Shown here piece after piece: positions 1 to 9,287 of a DNA stretch of 64,000 nucleotides; position 1 is the stretch's first letter; each line of letters starts with the position of its first letter. A program made the translations under genes and the position numbers. The notes beneath the pieces were generated by a model that saw only the letters and a list, made by a program, of their open reading frames with translations, ran no database searches and was not told the origin of the DNA. This stretch comes from an uncultured SAR86 cluster bacterium (GTDB lineage Bacteria > Pseudomonadota > Gammaproteobacteria > Magnimaribacterales > D2472), in the NCBI GenBank assembly GCA_902595065.1, contig CACJOM010000002.1, positions 124,547 to 188,546 on the forward strand, read 5' to 3'.

Positions 1-1017
1 CTCATTAGAGACTTTTTTTGAAGGGGCGCCATTTACATAAAGCAAATTACTTGGACCGCCAGTTAGCCCGACATCAGCTGCCTTAGACTCACCTGGACCA
101 TTTACATAGCAACCAATAATTGCAACTTCTAAGTCTTCAGATATTCCCTCAAACCTTGTTTCAAGCTCATTAACCACCTCTATAACATTAAAATTTTGTC
201 TAGAGCAACTTGGACATGCAACTATCCTAATACCTCTGCTTCTTAAATTTAAACTCTTTAGAATATCCCAGCCAATCTTAACCTCATCTACCGGGTCTGA
301 GGCAAGTGAAACTCTGATGGTATCGCCAATACCTTCAGCCAAGAGCATTCCCAAGCCAATAGATGACTTAACTGAACCAGCTCTATAACTTCCAGATTCA
401 GTAATACCTAAATGCAGCGGCTGATCAAGTAATTTAGAAAATTTTCTATAGCTATCAACTGTCATTTGAATATTTGAAGCTTTAAGACTTAATTTAAAAT
501 TAGTGAAGTTGTATCTATTTAAGATATCTACATGTCTCAGGGCTGATTCAACTAAAGCATCTGAGTTAGGCTCTCCATACTTCTTTTGAAGATCTTTCTC
601 CAATGAACCAGCATTAACACCAATCCTTATTGGAATATCATTGTCTTTGGCAGCTTGAATAATTTCTTGTACTTTATTTTCTTTTCCAATATTACCTGGA
701 TTAATCCTAAGGCAATCAGCAGAATCTGCAACGAGTAAAGCAATTCTATAATCAAAATGAATGTCTGCAACTAAAGGAATTGACACCAAACTTTTAATAG
801 ATTTAAATGCATTTGCACAATCTTTATCAGGAACGGACACTCTCACAATATCAGCCCCAGCTGCTTCTAATTCATTAATTTGACTAACAGTACTTTGAAT
901 ATCAGCTGTATTGGTATTTGTCATAGATTGCACAGATATGGGGTGATCACCGCCAACCCCAACATTTCCTACAAATATAGGATTGGTTTTTTTTCTGTCT
1001 ATCCATGAATTTTTCAT
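1..1017 (-). CDS. ispG: 4-hydroxy-3-methylbut-2-enyl diphosphate synthase (flavodoxin/ferredoxin), C-terminus cut off
   Basis: IspG (GcpE) is a [4Fe-4S] enzyme of the MEP pathway that converts MEcPP to HMBPP in the cytosol. The visible 339 residues begin [19 protein letters not shown] and hold the TIM-barrel part followed by the cluster-binding part: CPSC (about residue 264) and GCYVNGPGE (about 307) carry the three cysteines and the conserved Glu known in the family. The window edge removes roughly the last 30 residues, so this is a partial entry and not a pseudogene. Its ATG overlaps the rodZ-like stop by 4 nt. It depends on Fe-S clusters, and the isc operon lies a few genes upstream in the same orientation. 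Confidence 0.97.
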   Translation of the reverse strand, partial: MKNSWIDRKKTNPIFVGNVGVGGDHPISVQSMTNTNTADIQSTVSQINELEAAGADIVRVSVPDKDCANAFKSIKSLVSIPLVADIHFDYRIALLVADSADCLRINPGNIGKENKVQEIIQAAKDNDIPIRIGVNAGSLEKDLQKKYGEPNSDALVESALRHVDILNRYNFTNFKLSLKASNIQMTVDSYRKFSKLLDQPLHLGITESGSYRAGSVKSSIGLGMLLAEGIGDTIRVSLASDPVDEVKIGWDILKSLNLRSRGIRIVACPSCSRQNFNVIEVVNELETRFEGISEDLEVAIIGCYVNGPGESKAADVGLTGGPSNLLYVNGAPSKKVSNE

Positions 1018-1583
1018 GCTTCTGGCTCCGTTGAATCAACAGTAACATCAAGCTGAATTGAATCAAGTTTATCTTGTATAAAAAAATTATTAATTTCTTT
1101 GTGTAGTACACCAATGTCATTTTCAAAGCTTGATTCAATGTTCGTTCTTAAATCATCCTCTTTGCTGAGAGTCTCCTGTACTTCTGACTCTCTAGGTTCA
1201 CCAGTATTATTACCTTGAAAAATAAAAATAAGTGAGATTGCAAAAACTATGCATATAAGAAAAATATGAATAATGTTTTTATTAAAAAATGATCTTTTGG
1301 ATTGCTGAGGCTCAAGCTCTTTTTCCGCCGCATCAACCACTTCAGCATTATAAATATCAAAAAAATTGATATCTAAATCAAGAAATTTTGCATATTTTTC
1401 AAAATATTGAACTGCGAACATTCTTGCTGGAAAATTTTGATAGTCACCAGACTCAATAGCCTTTATGTAATCAATATTAATCAAGGTTAAATTAGCTATC
1501 TCCTCCTGCGTCAATGAGCGAAGGATTCGAGCTTTGATAAAAGCTTTTCCAATCTTGGCTGTATGTGCAGATTTTAGATTCAT
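1014..1583 (-). CDS. rodZ: RodZ-like helix-turn-helix membrane protein (short form)
   Basis: RodZ anchors MreB to the inner membrane and supports rod shape. The 189-residue product has an N-terminal Xre-type helix-turn-helix (about residues 10-75, including [10 protein letters not shown] and IESGDY), a basic stretch, one membrane helix (about 103-123) and a short acidic periplasmic tail. E. coli RodZ has about 337 residues with a beta-rich periplasmic domain; here that domain is almost entirely missing. The order ndk-rlmN-rodZ-ispG matches E. coli and supports the name. The gene overlaps both rlmN and ispG by 4 nt, so the genes are probably translationally coupled. Family is fairly sure; retention of full RodZ function is inference. 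Confidence 0.75.
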   Translation of the reverse strand: MNLKSAHTAKIGKAFIKARILRSLTQEEIANLTLINIDYIKAIESGDYQNFPARMFAVQYFEKYAKFLDLDINFFDIYNAEVVDAAEKELEPQQSKRSFFNKNIIHIFLICIVFAISLIFIFQGNNTGEPRESEVQETLSKEDDLRTNIESSFENDIGVLHKEINNFFIQDKLDSIQLDVTVDSTEPEA

Positions 1584-2674
1584 GAAGTATTAATGAGGTT
1601 AATTGAATTTTTTTTATTTTTACCTTTCACGCTTTTAGTAAGCTTACCAACAAGTTGTCCGCACGCTCCATCAATCGCATCACCTCTTGTAATTCTTAGA
1701 GTAGTTATTAATCCCTTTTTAATAAGAAAATCTTTAAATTTATATATGGTGCTTTCTTTGGATCTTAGATAATTGCATCCATCAAATGGATTAAAAGGTA
1801 TAAGATTTATTTTGCAAGATAATCCATTGAGAATCTTGACCAAATCTTTTGCATGATTCAATGAATCATTTACACCATCTATTAAAATATATTCAACTGT
1901 TATTGTTTTGCGTTTGCTCTGAGTTTTTAGATAGTTCTTACAAGCATTTAAAAGCTCTTCTAAAGGATATTTTTTATTAATTGGAACTATCTCATCTCTT
2001 AGAATGTTGTTAGCTGCATGCAAGGATATTGCTAAAGAAACATCAGTTTTATCTGCTAGTTTGTTAATTTCTGGCACAATCCCGGAAGTGCTTAAGGTAA
2101 TTCTTCTTTTAGAAAGCCCATATGCATTCTGATGCTGCATCAATCCAATTGATGCCATAACTGGTTCAACATTCAGAAGCGGCTCGCCCATTCCCATAAA
2201 CACAACATTTGAAATAGCAGGGCTAGAGTCATCATGAAAATTAGCTAGCCATAACTGACCGATAATTTCTGCAGCTGATAAATTCCTCTCAAAGCCCTGT
2301 GCGCCTGTTGCACAGAAAGTACACTGTAATGCACATCCTGCTTGAGAGGATATACAAAGAGTAAGTCTTTTCTTTTCCGGAATCTTTACCATTTCAATCA
2401 TTGAGCCTGAATCAAGCTTAATAAGATATTTCTTTGTTCCCTCCGGAGACAGCAAGCACTCTTCTACTAAAGGAGGTTTTACTTCGGCAATTTCAGAAAG
2501 CTGATTTCTTAAAGCCATACTAAAATCAGTCATTTCCATAAAATCAATGACTCCTCGTTGATGAATCCATTTCATCAATTGAGGAGCTCTAAATTTTGGT
2601 TGATCTATTGATTTGAAAAAATTTACCAGTGATTCATGCGAGAACCCCAATAAATTAATTTTCTCTTTATGCAC
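1580..2674 (-). CDS. rlmN: Dual-specificity RNA methyltransferase RlmN
   Basis: RlmN is a radical SAM enzyme that makes 2-methyladenosine at A2503 of 23S rRNA and A37 of some tRNAs. The 364 residues are full length. The radical-SAM CxxxCxxC motif is seen as CALQCTFC, followed by ATGAQGF. GMGEPLLN and the conserved C-terminal Cys in GDAIDGACGQL (methyl-carrier position in the family) are also present. The start is GTG, 4 nt after the ndk stop; no better ATG lies nearby. The 3' end overlaps the rodZ-like gene by 4 nt. It is another Fe-S client located just downstream of the isc genes. Confidence 0.97.
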   Translation of the reverse strand: MHKEKINLLGFSHESLVNFFKSIDQPKFRAPQLMKWIHQRGVIDFMEMTDFSMALRNQLSEIAEVKPPLVEECLLSPEGTKKYLIKLDSGSMIEMVKIPEKKRLTLCISSQAGCALQCTFCATGAQGFERNLSAAEIIGQLWLANFHDDSSPAISNVVFMGMGEPLLNVEPVMASIGLMQHQNAYGLSKRRITLSTSGIVPEINKLADKTDVSLAISLHAANNILRDEIVPINKKYPLEELLNACKNYLKTQSKRKTITVEYILIDGVNDSLNHAKDLVKILNGLSCKINLIPFNPFDGCNYLRSKESTIYKFKDFLIKKGLITTLRITRGDAIDGACGQLVGKLTKSVKGKNKKNSINLINTS

Positions 2675-2678
2675 TCAA

Positions 2679-3098
2679 TTAAAAGATTTCACTATCATCA
2701 AAAAAATAGGAGATTTCTCTTTTAGCACTATCGGTTGAATCAGATCCATGAACAGCATTTGCGTCAATTGTTTCAGCAAAATCTGCTCTAATTGTTCCGG
2801 GATCTGCTTCACTTGGATTTGTGGCGCCCATCAACTCTCTATTTTTTAAAACAGCGTTATCTCCCTCAAGAACCTGAACAAATACTGGAGCAGATGTCAT
2901 ATATTCAACAAGGTTTGGGAAAAAAGGCTTTCCTTCATGTTCAGCATAAAAACCTGCAGCTTTGGCTTGATCCATATGTATTAACTTGCCCGCTACCACT
3001 TTAAGGCCATTGTCTTCAAATCGATCTATAATTTTTCCAATAATATTTTTTGATGTTGCATCAGGCTTAATAATTGAAAGTGTTCGTTCTGTAGTCAT
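2679..3098 (-). CDS. ndk: Nucleoside diphosphate kinase
   Basis: Ndk transfers the gamma phosphate between nucleoside triphosphates and diphosphates through a phosphohistidine. The 139 residues are typical of the family. The start [12 protein letters not shown] and the active-site region NAVHGSDS, with its catalytic His near residue 117, are canonical. An AGGAGT ribosome site lies about 8 nt before the ATG. It sits between iscX and rlmN, the usual gammaproteobacterial neighbourhood, and is probably cotranscribed with them. Confidence 0.98.
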   Translation of the reverse strand: MTTERTLSIIKPDATSKNIIGKIIDRFEDNGLKVVAGKLIHMDQAKAAGFYAEHEGKPFFPNLVEYMTSAPVFVQVLEGDNAVLKNRELMGATNPSEADPGTIRADFAETIDANAVHGSDSTDSAKREISYFFDDSEIF

Positions 3099-3133
3099 AA
3101 GGTTACTCCTAAATTTGCGACATTATAGGTGAC

Positions 3134-3334
3134 TTAGTCTAATTCATCCATCCAAGCCATTTGAATTGCTTCAAGAATTTTTTCGTTAGAATTTTGAGGA
3201 TCATCTTCAAAGTTTTCTAAGTTGCAAATCTTTTGATGCAAGTCGGGAAAACTTATCCACTGTGGATCAACTTCAGGATGGGCCTCGCTCAAATGTATAG
3301 CAATTTCTGAAATATCTGACCACTTGATATTCAT
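3134..3334 (-). CDS. iscX: Fe-S cluster assembly accessory protein IscX
   Basis: IscX is a small acidic protein that binds IscS and iron and modulates sulfur transfer. The 66 residues fit the family length, and the conserved core IKWSDISEIAIHLSEAHPEVD and the C-terminal AIQMAWMDELD pattern are visible. Its ATG shares one base with the fdx stop (TAATG), implying coupling. It is the last isc gene before ndk. It is kept although hscB and hscA are missing from the operon. Confidence 0.95.
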   Translation of the reverse strand: MNIKWSDISEIAIHLSEAHPEVDPQWISFPDLHQKICNLENFEDDPQNSNEKILEAIQMAWMDELD

Positions 3335-3672
3335 TAATGATCCTCCGAAACTTGATTGATAGTATATTTTGGTAATTCAACAGTAAAACTTCCATCATTT
3401 GGGACAGTTTGACAACTCAAACGAGAGTTTGGCTCAAGACCCCAAGCCTTATCAAGTAAATCTTCTTCATCTTCAGATGCCTCATTAAGATTATTAAATC
3501 CCTCTCGTACTATGATATGGCAAGTAGTGCATGCGCATGACATTTCGCAAGCATGTTCAATTTTAATGCCAGATCTTAGGGCAGCTTCACAAATAGACTC
3601 GTCTTCAAGAGTTTCAAATTCAGCGCCATTGGGGCATAACTCGAAATGAGGTAATAGCTTTATATGAGCCAT
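3334..3672 (-). CDS. fdx: Isc-type [2Fe-2S] ferredoxin
   Basis: This adrenodoxin-type ferredoxin supplies electrons for cluster assembly on IscU. The 112 residues contain the cluster motif CEMSCACTTC near residues 42-51 and a fourth Cys in LSCQTVP near 87, as in E. coli Fdx. The ATG follows the iscA stop with no gap, exactly where hscB and hscA would stand in most gammaproteobacteria. It overlaps iscX by one base. Identity is firm from the motif spacing and operon position. Confidence 0.97.
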   Translation of the reverse strand: MAHIKLLPHFELCPNGAEFETLEDESICEAALRSGIKIEHACEMSCACTTCHIIVREGFNNLNEASEDEEDLLDKAWGLEPNSRLSCQTVPNDGSFTVELPKYTINQVSEDH

Positions 3673-4020
3673 TTAAATAGTGAAGCTTTCACCGCAACCG
3701 CATACGGCTTTAGCATTTGGATTATGAAATTTGATTCCTTTATTAAGACCATCTTCAGAATAATCAACCAAACTACCTTTAAGATAATTCAAGCTTTCTT
3801 TGTCGACGTAAATTTTGCATTCACCTTTATCAAAAATAAAGTCGTTAGCATCAGTTAATTCTTCCTCAACAAACTCAAAAAAGTACTCGAAACCAGAGCA
3901 TCCAGCTTTTCTTACTCCAATTCTTACACCCTCACTTTTGCCGTGATTCTTTAGACTTGAAGTAAAATGAAGTATAGCCTTTTCAGAAAATCTAAGCTCT
4001 TGTGGAGAAAATGTTTCCAT
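3673..4020 (-). CDS. iscA: A-type Fe-S carrier protein IscA
   Basis: IscA is an A-type carrier that accepts and passes on Fe-S clusters or iron. The 115 residues show the family pattern: a first Cys in RKAGCSGFEY (about 41) and the terminal CGCGESF (about 108-110). The start METFSPQELRFSEKA is typical of A-type carriers. It follows iscU by 6 nt and abuts fdx. ErpA is a close paralogue, but the place between iscU and fdx favours IscA. Confidence 0.95.
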   Translation of the reverse strand: METFSPQELRFSEKAILHFTSSLKNHGKSEGVRIGVRKAGCSGFEYFFEFVEEELTDANDFIFDKGECKIYVDKESLNYLKGSLVDYSEDGLNKGIKFHNPNAKAVCGCGESFTI

Positions 4021-4026
4021 AGTTAA

Positions 4027-4431
4027 TTATTGTTTCTGCTCGTAATCCTCTATCGCTTGTTTTATAGAATCTTCAGCCAAAACTGAGCAATGAATTTTAA
4101 TTGGAGGCAATTCGAGAGCCTCAACAATGTCAATATTTTTTATCTCCTTGGCTTCTTCAAGGGTTTTTCCAATCAACATCTCAACCAATTCACTAGATGA
4201 TGCGATCGCAGAACCACAACCATAAGTCTTAAATTTAACATCCTTGATAACATGGGTATTCCCTTTGCTCTCACATTTGATCTGAAGCTTCATCACATCT
4301 CCGCATGCAGGAGCACCAACCATTCCAGTGCCTACGTTCATTTCCTTTGGATCGAATCTTCCAACATTATATTTTGCAGGCTCATTGATAGTATTTTCAA
4401 ATTTGTCTACAACTTTTTTACTATATGCCAT
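4027..4431 (-). CDS. iscU: Fe-S cluster scaffold protein IscU
   Basis: IscU is the scaffold on which [2Fe-2S] clusters are built from IscS sulfur. I choose the start MAYSKKVVDKF because a strong GGGAGG ribosome site lies 5 nt before it; a longer in-frame ORF reading would run back into iscS. The three ligand cysteines are in GAPACGD, TYGCGSA and KIHCSVL. The LPPIK segment just before the last Cys matches the LPPVK motif that the HscA chaperone recognises in E. coli, yet hscA and hscB are not in this operon. It lies 16 nt after iscS. Confidence 0.97.
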   Translation of the reverse strand: MAYSKKVVDKFENTINEPAKYNVGRFDPKEMNVGTGMVGAPACGDVMKLQIKCESKGNTHVIKDVKFKTYGCGSAIASSSELVEMLIGKTLEEAKEIKNIDIVEALELPPIKIHCSVLAEDSIKQAIEDYEQKQ

Positions 4432-4447
4432 AAATACCTCCCAATAT

Positions 4448-5674
4448 TTAGTGGGTTTGCCAATCAACTGTATCAAGATCAATTCCATCTAAATACATTT
4501 CCCATAATGGAGATAGTTCTCTCAATCTATCAACAGCATGGTTGATTAAAGTTAATGTGTAATCAACATCTTCTTCAGTGGTAAATCTTCCAAATGAAAA
4601 GCGAATAGAGCTTGATGCGAGCTCATCTTTTCTGCCAAGCGCTCTCAAAACATAGGATGGCTCTAAACTTGCTGATGTGCAAGCCGATCCTGAGGAAACA
4701 GCAATATCTTTTAATGCCATGATTAACGATTCTCCCTCAACATAAGCAAAGCTAATGTTAAGTATATTACTAACTTTGTTTTCAATGTCTCCATTAATAT
4801 ATATCTCTTCAATATTTGAGATAGATTCATAGAACTTATCATGAAGAGATTGTATTCTTTTCTTATCATTATCCATTTCTTCTTTTGCGATTCTAAAGGC
4901 TTCGCCCATTCCAACTATTTGATGCGTTGGCAGCGTTCCAGATCTCATTCCTCTTTCATGTCCACCTCCATGAATTTGGGCTTCAATTCTAACTCGAGGT
5001 TTTCTTCGAACAAATAAGGCACCTATGCCCTTAGGTCCATATGTTTTATGAGCAGAAAATGACATCAAATCAACCGGAAGAGAGCTTAAGTCAATATCAA
5101 TTTTGCCAGTACTTTGCGCAGCATCTACATGAAAAAAAATGCCTTTTTCACGGGCAATTTTCCCAATTCCATTGAGGTCATTGATGGTACCTAATTCATT
5201 GTTGATGTGCATAATTGAGATCAACACAGTGTCCTCTCTGATTGCATTTAAAACAGCTTCAGGGGAAATTAAGCCGCCTTCATTTGGTTCAAGATAGGTA
5301 ACTTCAAACCCATCTCTTTCTAACTGCCTGCATGGATCCAAAACAGCTTTGTGTTCAATTTTAGATGTAATAATATGCTTGCCATTCTTTTGGTAAAAAT
5401 TAGCAATACCTTTAATTGCTAGATTGTCTGCTTCCGTGGCTCCTGAAGTCCATACTATTTCTCTTGGGTCACAATTCACTAAATTCGCTACATGAGACCT
5501 AGCTTCTTCAACCGCCTCTTCAGCTTTCCAACCAAACTTGTGTGAGCGTGAAGCAGGGTTTCCAAAATTTCCATCCAAGGTAAGGTGATCAGATATTTTT
5601 TTTGCAACACGAGGGTCTACTGGTGTAGTAGATGCATAATCCATATAGATAGGTAAATTGATGTTACTACTCAT
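4448..5674 (-). CDS. iscS: Cysteine desulfurase IscS
   Basis: IscS is a PLP enzyme that takes sulfur from L-cysteine as a persulfide and passes it to IscU and tRNA thiolation factors. The 408 residues match the usual 404. The PLP lysine is in [12 protein letters not shown] and the mobile-loop catalytic Cys in [13 protein letters not shown]. The C-terminus [19 protein letters not shown] is the conserved IscS tail that contacts IscU. The ATG overlaps the iscR stop by 4 nt, so iscR and iscS are coupled. Confidence 0.98.
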   Translation of the reverse strand: MSSNINLPIYMDYASTTPVDPRVAKKISDHLTLDGNFGNPASRSHKFGWKAEEAVEEARSHVANLVNCDPREIVWTSGATEADNLAIKGIANFYQKNGKHIITSKIEHKAVLDPCRQLERDGFEVTYLEPNEGGLISPEAVLNAIREDTVLISIMHINNELGTINDLNGIGKIAREKGIFFHVDAAQSTGKIDIDLSSLPVDLMSFSAHKTYGPKGIGALFVRRKPRVRIEAQIHGGGHERGMRSGTLPTHQIVGMGEAFRIAKEEMDNDKKRIQSLHDKFYESISNIEEIYINGDIENKVSNILNISFAYVEGESLIMALKDIAVSSGSACTSASLEPSYVLRALGRKDELASSSIRFSFGRFTTEEDVDYTLTLINHAVDRLRELSPLWEMYLDGIDLDTVDWQTH

Positions 5675-6111
5675 GATTGTATTTCCTTTAGAGGTATATG
5701 GGGATTTCTTGGCTTTTGTACAAGGTCACTTATTGAAATTTCGCTTAAAAATTCATCTACCACGTTATTTAAATCGTCCCATAGTTTATGAGAGTTGCAT
5801 TGATGGCCTGCGTGGCATGAGGATGTTCCTGCACAATTTGTTGCGTCTAAATTTTCTTCAACAGCATCCATGATATGTTTAATACTTATCTCCTGAGGAT
5901 GGGAGGCATAAACATATCCTCCGTTTCTGCCGCGAACACTTTTAACAATACCTGCGATTCTCAGTTTTCTAAATAACTGCTCAAGATAAGTTAAATCTAT
6001 ACCCTGTCTTATAGCTATGTCTTTTAAGGAGACTGGGTTGTCATAATCTGAAAGATATTGAAGATCTGCTAATGCATTAACAGCATATCTACTTTTTGTT
6101 GTGAAATTCAT
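5671..6111 (-). CDS. iscR: Rrf2-family Fe-S sensing regulator IscR
   Basis: IscR is a [2Fe-2S] transcription factor that represses its own isc operon when clusters are plentiful. The 146 residues show the winged-helix core ([19 protein letters not shown], then GRNGGY) and the ligand set C-x5-C-x5-C-x2-H seen as [16 protein letters not shown], like E. coli C92/C98/C104/H107. It heads the operon. A near-consensus IscR type 1 site overlaps a promoter whose predicted start lies at the ATG itself, so a leaderless transcript is possible. Readthrough from purC, 26 nt upstream, could also feed it. Confidence 0.97.
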   Translation of the reverse strand: MNFTTKSRYAVNALADLQYLSDYDNPVSLKDIAIRQGIDLTYLEQLFRKLRIAGIVKSVRGRNGGYVYASHPQEISIKHIMDAVEENLDATNCAGTSSCHAGHQCNSHKLWDDLNNVVDEFLSEISISDLVQKPRNPHIPLKEIQS

Positions 6112-6117
6112 GCAGGT

Positions 6118-6149
6118 ATTATCAATACCTGAGTAATTTAGTCAAGTTT
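6118..6149 (-). promoter_or_regulatory. iscR promoter overlapped by an IscR type 1 operator
   Basis: On the minus strand a -35 TTGACT (6145-6140), 16-bp spacer and -10 GATAAT (6123-6118) precede iscR. The 25 bp at 6125-6149 read on the plus strand ATACCTGAGT, AATTT, AGTCAAGTTT. They agree with the E. coli type 1 IscR consensus at 23 of 25 positions, the exceptions being the ninth and twenty-fourth bases. The site covers the -35 and most of the spacer, and runs over the purC stop codon. The first base of the iscR ATG is 7 nt after the -10. An 8-bp inverted repeat (6113-6120/6124-6131) also lies here. Repression of isc by holo-IscR is the expected role. Confidence 0.75.
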
Positions 6150-6857
6150 TATCTTCATTCCTAGGCGCTCTCCAACCTCGCCGTAGGTTTCAATGACATC
6201 TCCGAGATCTTGACGAAATCTATCTTTATCCATTTTTGTTAGTGTATCTTTATCCCACAGTCGACAACCGTCTGGAGTAAATTCATCTGCAAGCAACATC
6301 TTATCTTCAAATTTTCCAAATTCTAATTTGTAATCTACTAATATTAGATTGGCTTCCATAAAAAAATCGACGAGAATATCATTGATTTTGAGAGTTAAAT
6401 CTCTCATTGCATCCGTATCTTCTTGGGTTGCCCAACCAAAAGATTCAATATGATGGTCATTAATTAGAGGGTCTCCTAAATCATCGTCTTTTAGAAAAAA
6501 CTCAAACAATGGAGGGTCGAGTATCAATCCATCTTCAATGCCTAATCTTTTACAAAGTGATCCTGTGGCTCTATTTCTAACTACGCACTCAATTGGAAAC
6601 ATATCTAGTTTATGGACTAAAGATTCATGATTTGAAAGAAGCTTAATGAAATGTGTTTCAATGCCTTTAGATGCTAAAAACTCCATAACAAAAGCATTAA
6701 ATTGGTTATTTACCTTACCTTTATTATCCAAGGCCTCAATTTTTTTTCCATCAAAAGCAGAAGTATCATCTCTGAACTCCATTATTAATTGGTTAGGTTC
6801 ACTAGTTGTATATAAAGATTTAGCTTTTCCGGTTGTGATTTGAGATATTTTTTCCAT
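6138..6857 (-). CDS. purC: Phosphoribosylaminoimidazole-succinocarboxamide synthase
   Basis: PurC (SAICAR synthetase) joins CAIR and aspartate with ATP in purine synthesis. The 239 residues match the 237-residue E. coli enzyme. Motifs include GKAKSLYTT at the start, [27 protein letters not shown] and [10 protein letters not shown]. It lies 6 nt downstream of bamC and upstream of iscR. The dapA-bamC-purC order is conserved in E. coli. The last codons of purC contain the IscR operator. Confidence 0.98.
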   Translation of the reverse strand: MEKISQITTGKAKSLYTTSEPNQLIMEFRDDTSAFDGKKIEALDNKGKVNNQFNAFVMEFLASKGIETHFIKLLSNHESLVHKLDMFPIECVVRNRATGSLCKRLGIEDGLILDPPLFEFFLKDDDLGDPLINDHHIESFGWATQEDTDAMRDLTLKINDILVDFFMEANLILVDYKLEFGKFEDKMLLADEFTPDGCRLWDKDTLTKMDKDRFRQDLGDVIETYGEVGERLGMKIKLD

Positions 6858-6863
6858 AATTAT

Positions 6864-7862
6864 TTAACTTAATAGTTCGTTAATCTTTGATATAAGGGCT
6901 TCAGCATCTTCACTGCTTCCCTCAAGAGACTCTACATAGATATTAGTCTTATCATTTTCAGGTTTTAAGATTATTTTAAATTCAGCAGCCTCACCAAGCA
7001 AGAGTGATCCATCATCTTCGTCATCACTAAAATTTAAAAATGAAAACCATCCTTTCTGTTCTGATTCAACAGAGTAACTTACCAAAAAAATTCCATTATC
7101 TCTATCAATATCATTGGAGGTAATATTGCCAGCAGTTAAAGCCCTACTTATTGCAGACCATGCTCTATCAAAACCAAGGTTTAATTCGATAATTGTCCTA
7201 TCATTTAAATTGAAAATCCTTGCTTTCTTTCTATCATTTAAGTTTTGTGCAGCTAACGATGTGCCAGAAAAAGAAGACGCAGAACTTGCAAAAAACTCTA
7301 CTATTTTGCTGAGTTCTTTTTGGATGAACTCAGGCTCGCTGGCATTTGGAGCATTGGGGTCGGTTAAATATGTTGTCAGAAAAATTTCAGTTGATGACTC
7401 TTTAATACCATGCTCAATTGTTACTTTGAAATTCAGGGAATCAGAATATTTAATTAGCATAATGCCAGCATCTGGATCATTCTCTATTATTGGCATAGAT
7501 GAAGATTCAAAATAACTCTTTGTAATTGGCCATGAAGTAGAAGGTAAGCTTTCAACATATACCCACATCAATTCACCTAGGCGCCTTAATTGGACCTCAT
7601 TAGAACCACCAGAAGAAAATATTTGTCTAGGCGAAGGAATATCCTGAATTTCAGCTAATGGTATGTCCTGACTAATTGGCGGGTAATGATCTTCTTTTTG
7701 AATGGCTAGATCTAATGATGGTAAATTTAAATCAGGAGCAAGTTCCTCCTCAAAGAACTTGTTTTTTGTTTCTGGAAAAAGACCTTCTGGACCAGAAATA
7801 TATGAACATGAAGGCAAGCAACATAGAATCAGCAAAAAAAATTGGTTTTTAGAATATTTCAT
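6864..7862 (-). CDS. bamC: Outer-membrane assembly lipoprotein BamC
   Basis: BamC (NlpB) is a lipoprotein of the BAM complex that folds beta-barrel proteins into the outer membrane. The product has a lipoprotein signal (MKYSKNQFFLLILCCLPSC; lipobox LPSC, mature Cys at 19), an unstructured proline-rich stretch where E. coli BamC binds BamD, and two alpha/beta domains. The 332 residues match the usual ~344. Sequence is divergent and the name rests largely on lipobox, length and the dapA-bamC-purC context. It overlaps dapA by 4 nt. Confidence 0.85.
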   Translation of the reverse strand: MKYSKNQFFLLILCCLPSCSYISGPEGLFPETKNKFFEEELAPDLNLPSLDLAIQKEDHYPPISQDIPLAEIQDIPSPRQIFSSGGSNEVQLRRLGELMWVYVESLPSTSWPITKSYFESSSMPIIENDPDAGIMLIKYSDSLNFKVTIEHGIKESSTEIFLTTYLTDPNAPNASEPEFIQKELSKIVEFFASSASSFSGTSLAAQNLNDRKKARIFNLNDRTIIELNLGFDRAWSAISRALTAGNITSNDIDRDNGIFLVSYSVESEQKGWFSFLNFSDDEDDGSLLLGEAAEFKIILKPENDKTNIYVESLEGSSEDAEALISKINELLS

Positions 7863-8758
7863 ATTAGTTTTAATTTTAGCATCTCCTCTAAAGATTGTTC
7901 ATGATATGCGCTGTTAAAAGATACCAATGGAAGCCTGATACCAGAGTCAATTTTACCCATTTTATGCAACATCCACTTCACGGGCATTGGATTAGATTCA
8001 ACAAATAAAAGTTCATATAAATTCTTAAAATTTAAGTCTAATTTTTCTGCTTCATTGAATTGTTTACTTAGGTTAAGAGAGCAAATCTTAGCAATGTGCT
8101 GAGGAATAATATTAGCAGCTACAGAAATAACTCCATTTCCTCCATTTGCCATAAATGAACTAAAAGTGGGATCATCGCCTGATAAAACTGAAAAGTTTTT
8201 TTTATGGCTCATTTTTTGAGATATTAACAATAATTCAGCTAATCTTTTTGAATCATCTACGGCCTCCTTTATGCCAATAATATTAGGATGATTAGCAAGT
8301 TTTATTACAGTATCGGGTATTAAATCAGATGCTGTTCGTGAAGGCACATTATAAAGAATTTGAGGGATATCAACGGCATCTGCTATCTTGGTAAAATGCT
8401 GTAACAAGCCCTCTTGATTTGGCTTATTGTAATAAGGTGTAACTATAAGAGCATAATCTGCTCCAATTGAAGCAGCCGCTTGGGTTAGATCTATGGCTTC
8501 TTGAGTTGAATTTGCCCCTGTTCCAGCAATAACTGGAATTCTTCCTTTTGCAAAACTAATAGTTTTTTTAATAATTTCTATATGTTCAGATACGCTTACT
8601 GTCGCCGATTCTCCAGTCGTACCAACGGCTACCAATCCGTTAGTCCCAGATTCAATATGCCACTCTATTAGTGCTTCAAGGGCCTGAAAATCTAAGCTTC
8701 CATCCGATTGCATTGGAGTTACTAGAGCTACAAAACTGCCTTGGAGGGGTTGCATCAT
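7859..8758 (-). CDS. dapA: 4-hydroxy-tetrahydrodipicolinate synthase
   Basis: DapA condenses pyruvate with aspartate semialdehyde, the first committed step to lysine and meso-diaminopimelate. The 299 residues include the Schiff-base Lys164 in GIKEAVDDS, the proton-relay Tyr136 in ILYNVPSR, and GTTGES near residue 46. Two adjacent ATGs can serve as start. No Shine-Dalgarno is apparent; a TATAGT -10-like hexamer lies about 24 nt upstream, towards the divergent bcp. DAP feeds MurE in the dcw cluster. gcvR, which separates dapA and bcp in E. coli, is absent. Confidence 0.97.
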   Translation of the reverse strand: MMQPLQGSFVALVTPMQSDGSLDFQALEALIEWHIESGTNGLVAVGTTGESATVSVSEHIEIIKKTISFAKGRIPVIAGTGANSTQEAIDLTQAAASIGADYALIVTPYYNKPNQEGLLQHFTKIADAVDIPQILYNVPSRTASDLIPDTVIKLANHPNIIGIKEAVDDSKRLAELLLISQKMSHKKNFSVLSGDDPTFSSFMANGGNGVISVAANIIPQHIAKICSLNLSKQFNEAEKLDLNFKNLYELLFVESNPMPVKWMLHKMGKIDSGIRLPLVSFNSAYHEQSLEEMLKLKLI

Positions 8759-8804
8759 TATTGTTTTCGGTAAAGAATAAAACTATACACTTTTTTTATA
8801 AAAA

Positions 8805-9281
8805 ATGATGGTCAAAAATCTAGAAGGAAAAAAATGTCCTAAGTTTAGTGCTCAAGCAACTAGCGAACAAGTTATATCAAATCAAACCTACAAAGATAAA
8901 AACGTCGTAATTTATTTTTACCCTAAAGACTCAACTCCTGGTTGTACTACAGAAGGTCAAGAATTCAGAGACAATTATAAAAAGTTTAAAAAATATAATA
9001 CTGAAATTTTAGGCGTATCAAGGGAATCTATTAAGTCTCATGAAAACTTTAAATCAAAGCAAAATTTTCCGTTTGAGCTTTTATCTGACCCAGATGAAAA
9101 AGTGTGCAAGGCTTTTGATGTTATGAAGATGAAATCAATGTATGGAAGACAATATATGGGTGTAGATAGAAGTACCTTTATTGTTAATGATCAAGGTAAA
9201 ATTATTAAAGAGTGGAGATCAGTCAAAGTAAAAGGACATGTCCAAGAAGTGCTAGAAACTGTAGAGAAATTATTTAAATAA
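8805..9281 (+). CDS. bcp: Thioredoxin-dependent peroxiredoxin Bcp/PrxQ
   Basis: Bcp reduces hydrogen peroxide and organic hydroperoxides in the cytosol. The 158 residues carry the peroxidatic Cys in DSTPGCTTEGQEFRD. The resolving Cys five residues later, present in many PrxQ proteins including E. coli Bcp, is Gln or Phe here, so this looks like a one-Cys type or one using a different partner. The gene is divergent from dapA with a 46-bp gap, and convergent with perM 6 bp away. The first of two tandem ATGs is given. Confidence 0.93.
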   Translation: MMVKNLEGKKCPKFSAQATSEQVISNQTYKDKNVVIYFYPKDSTPGCTTEGQEFRDNYKKFKKYNTEILGVSRESIKSHENFKSKQNFPFELLSDPDEKVCKAFDVMKMKSMYGRQYMGVDRSTFIVNDQGKIIKEWRSVKVKGHVQEVLETVEKLFK

Positions 9282-9287
9282 TTATTA

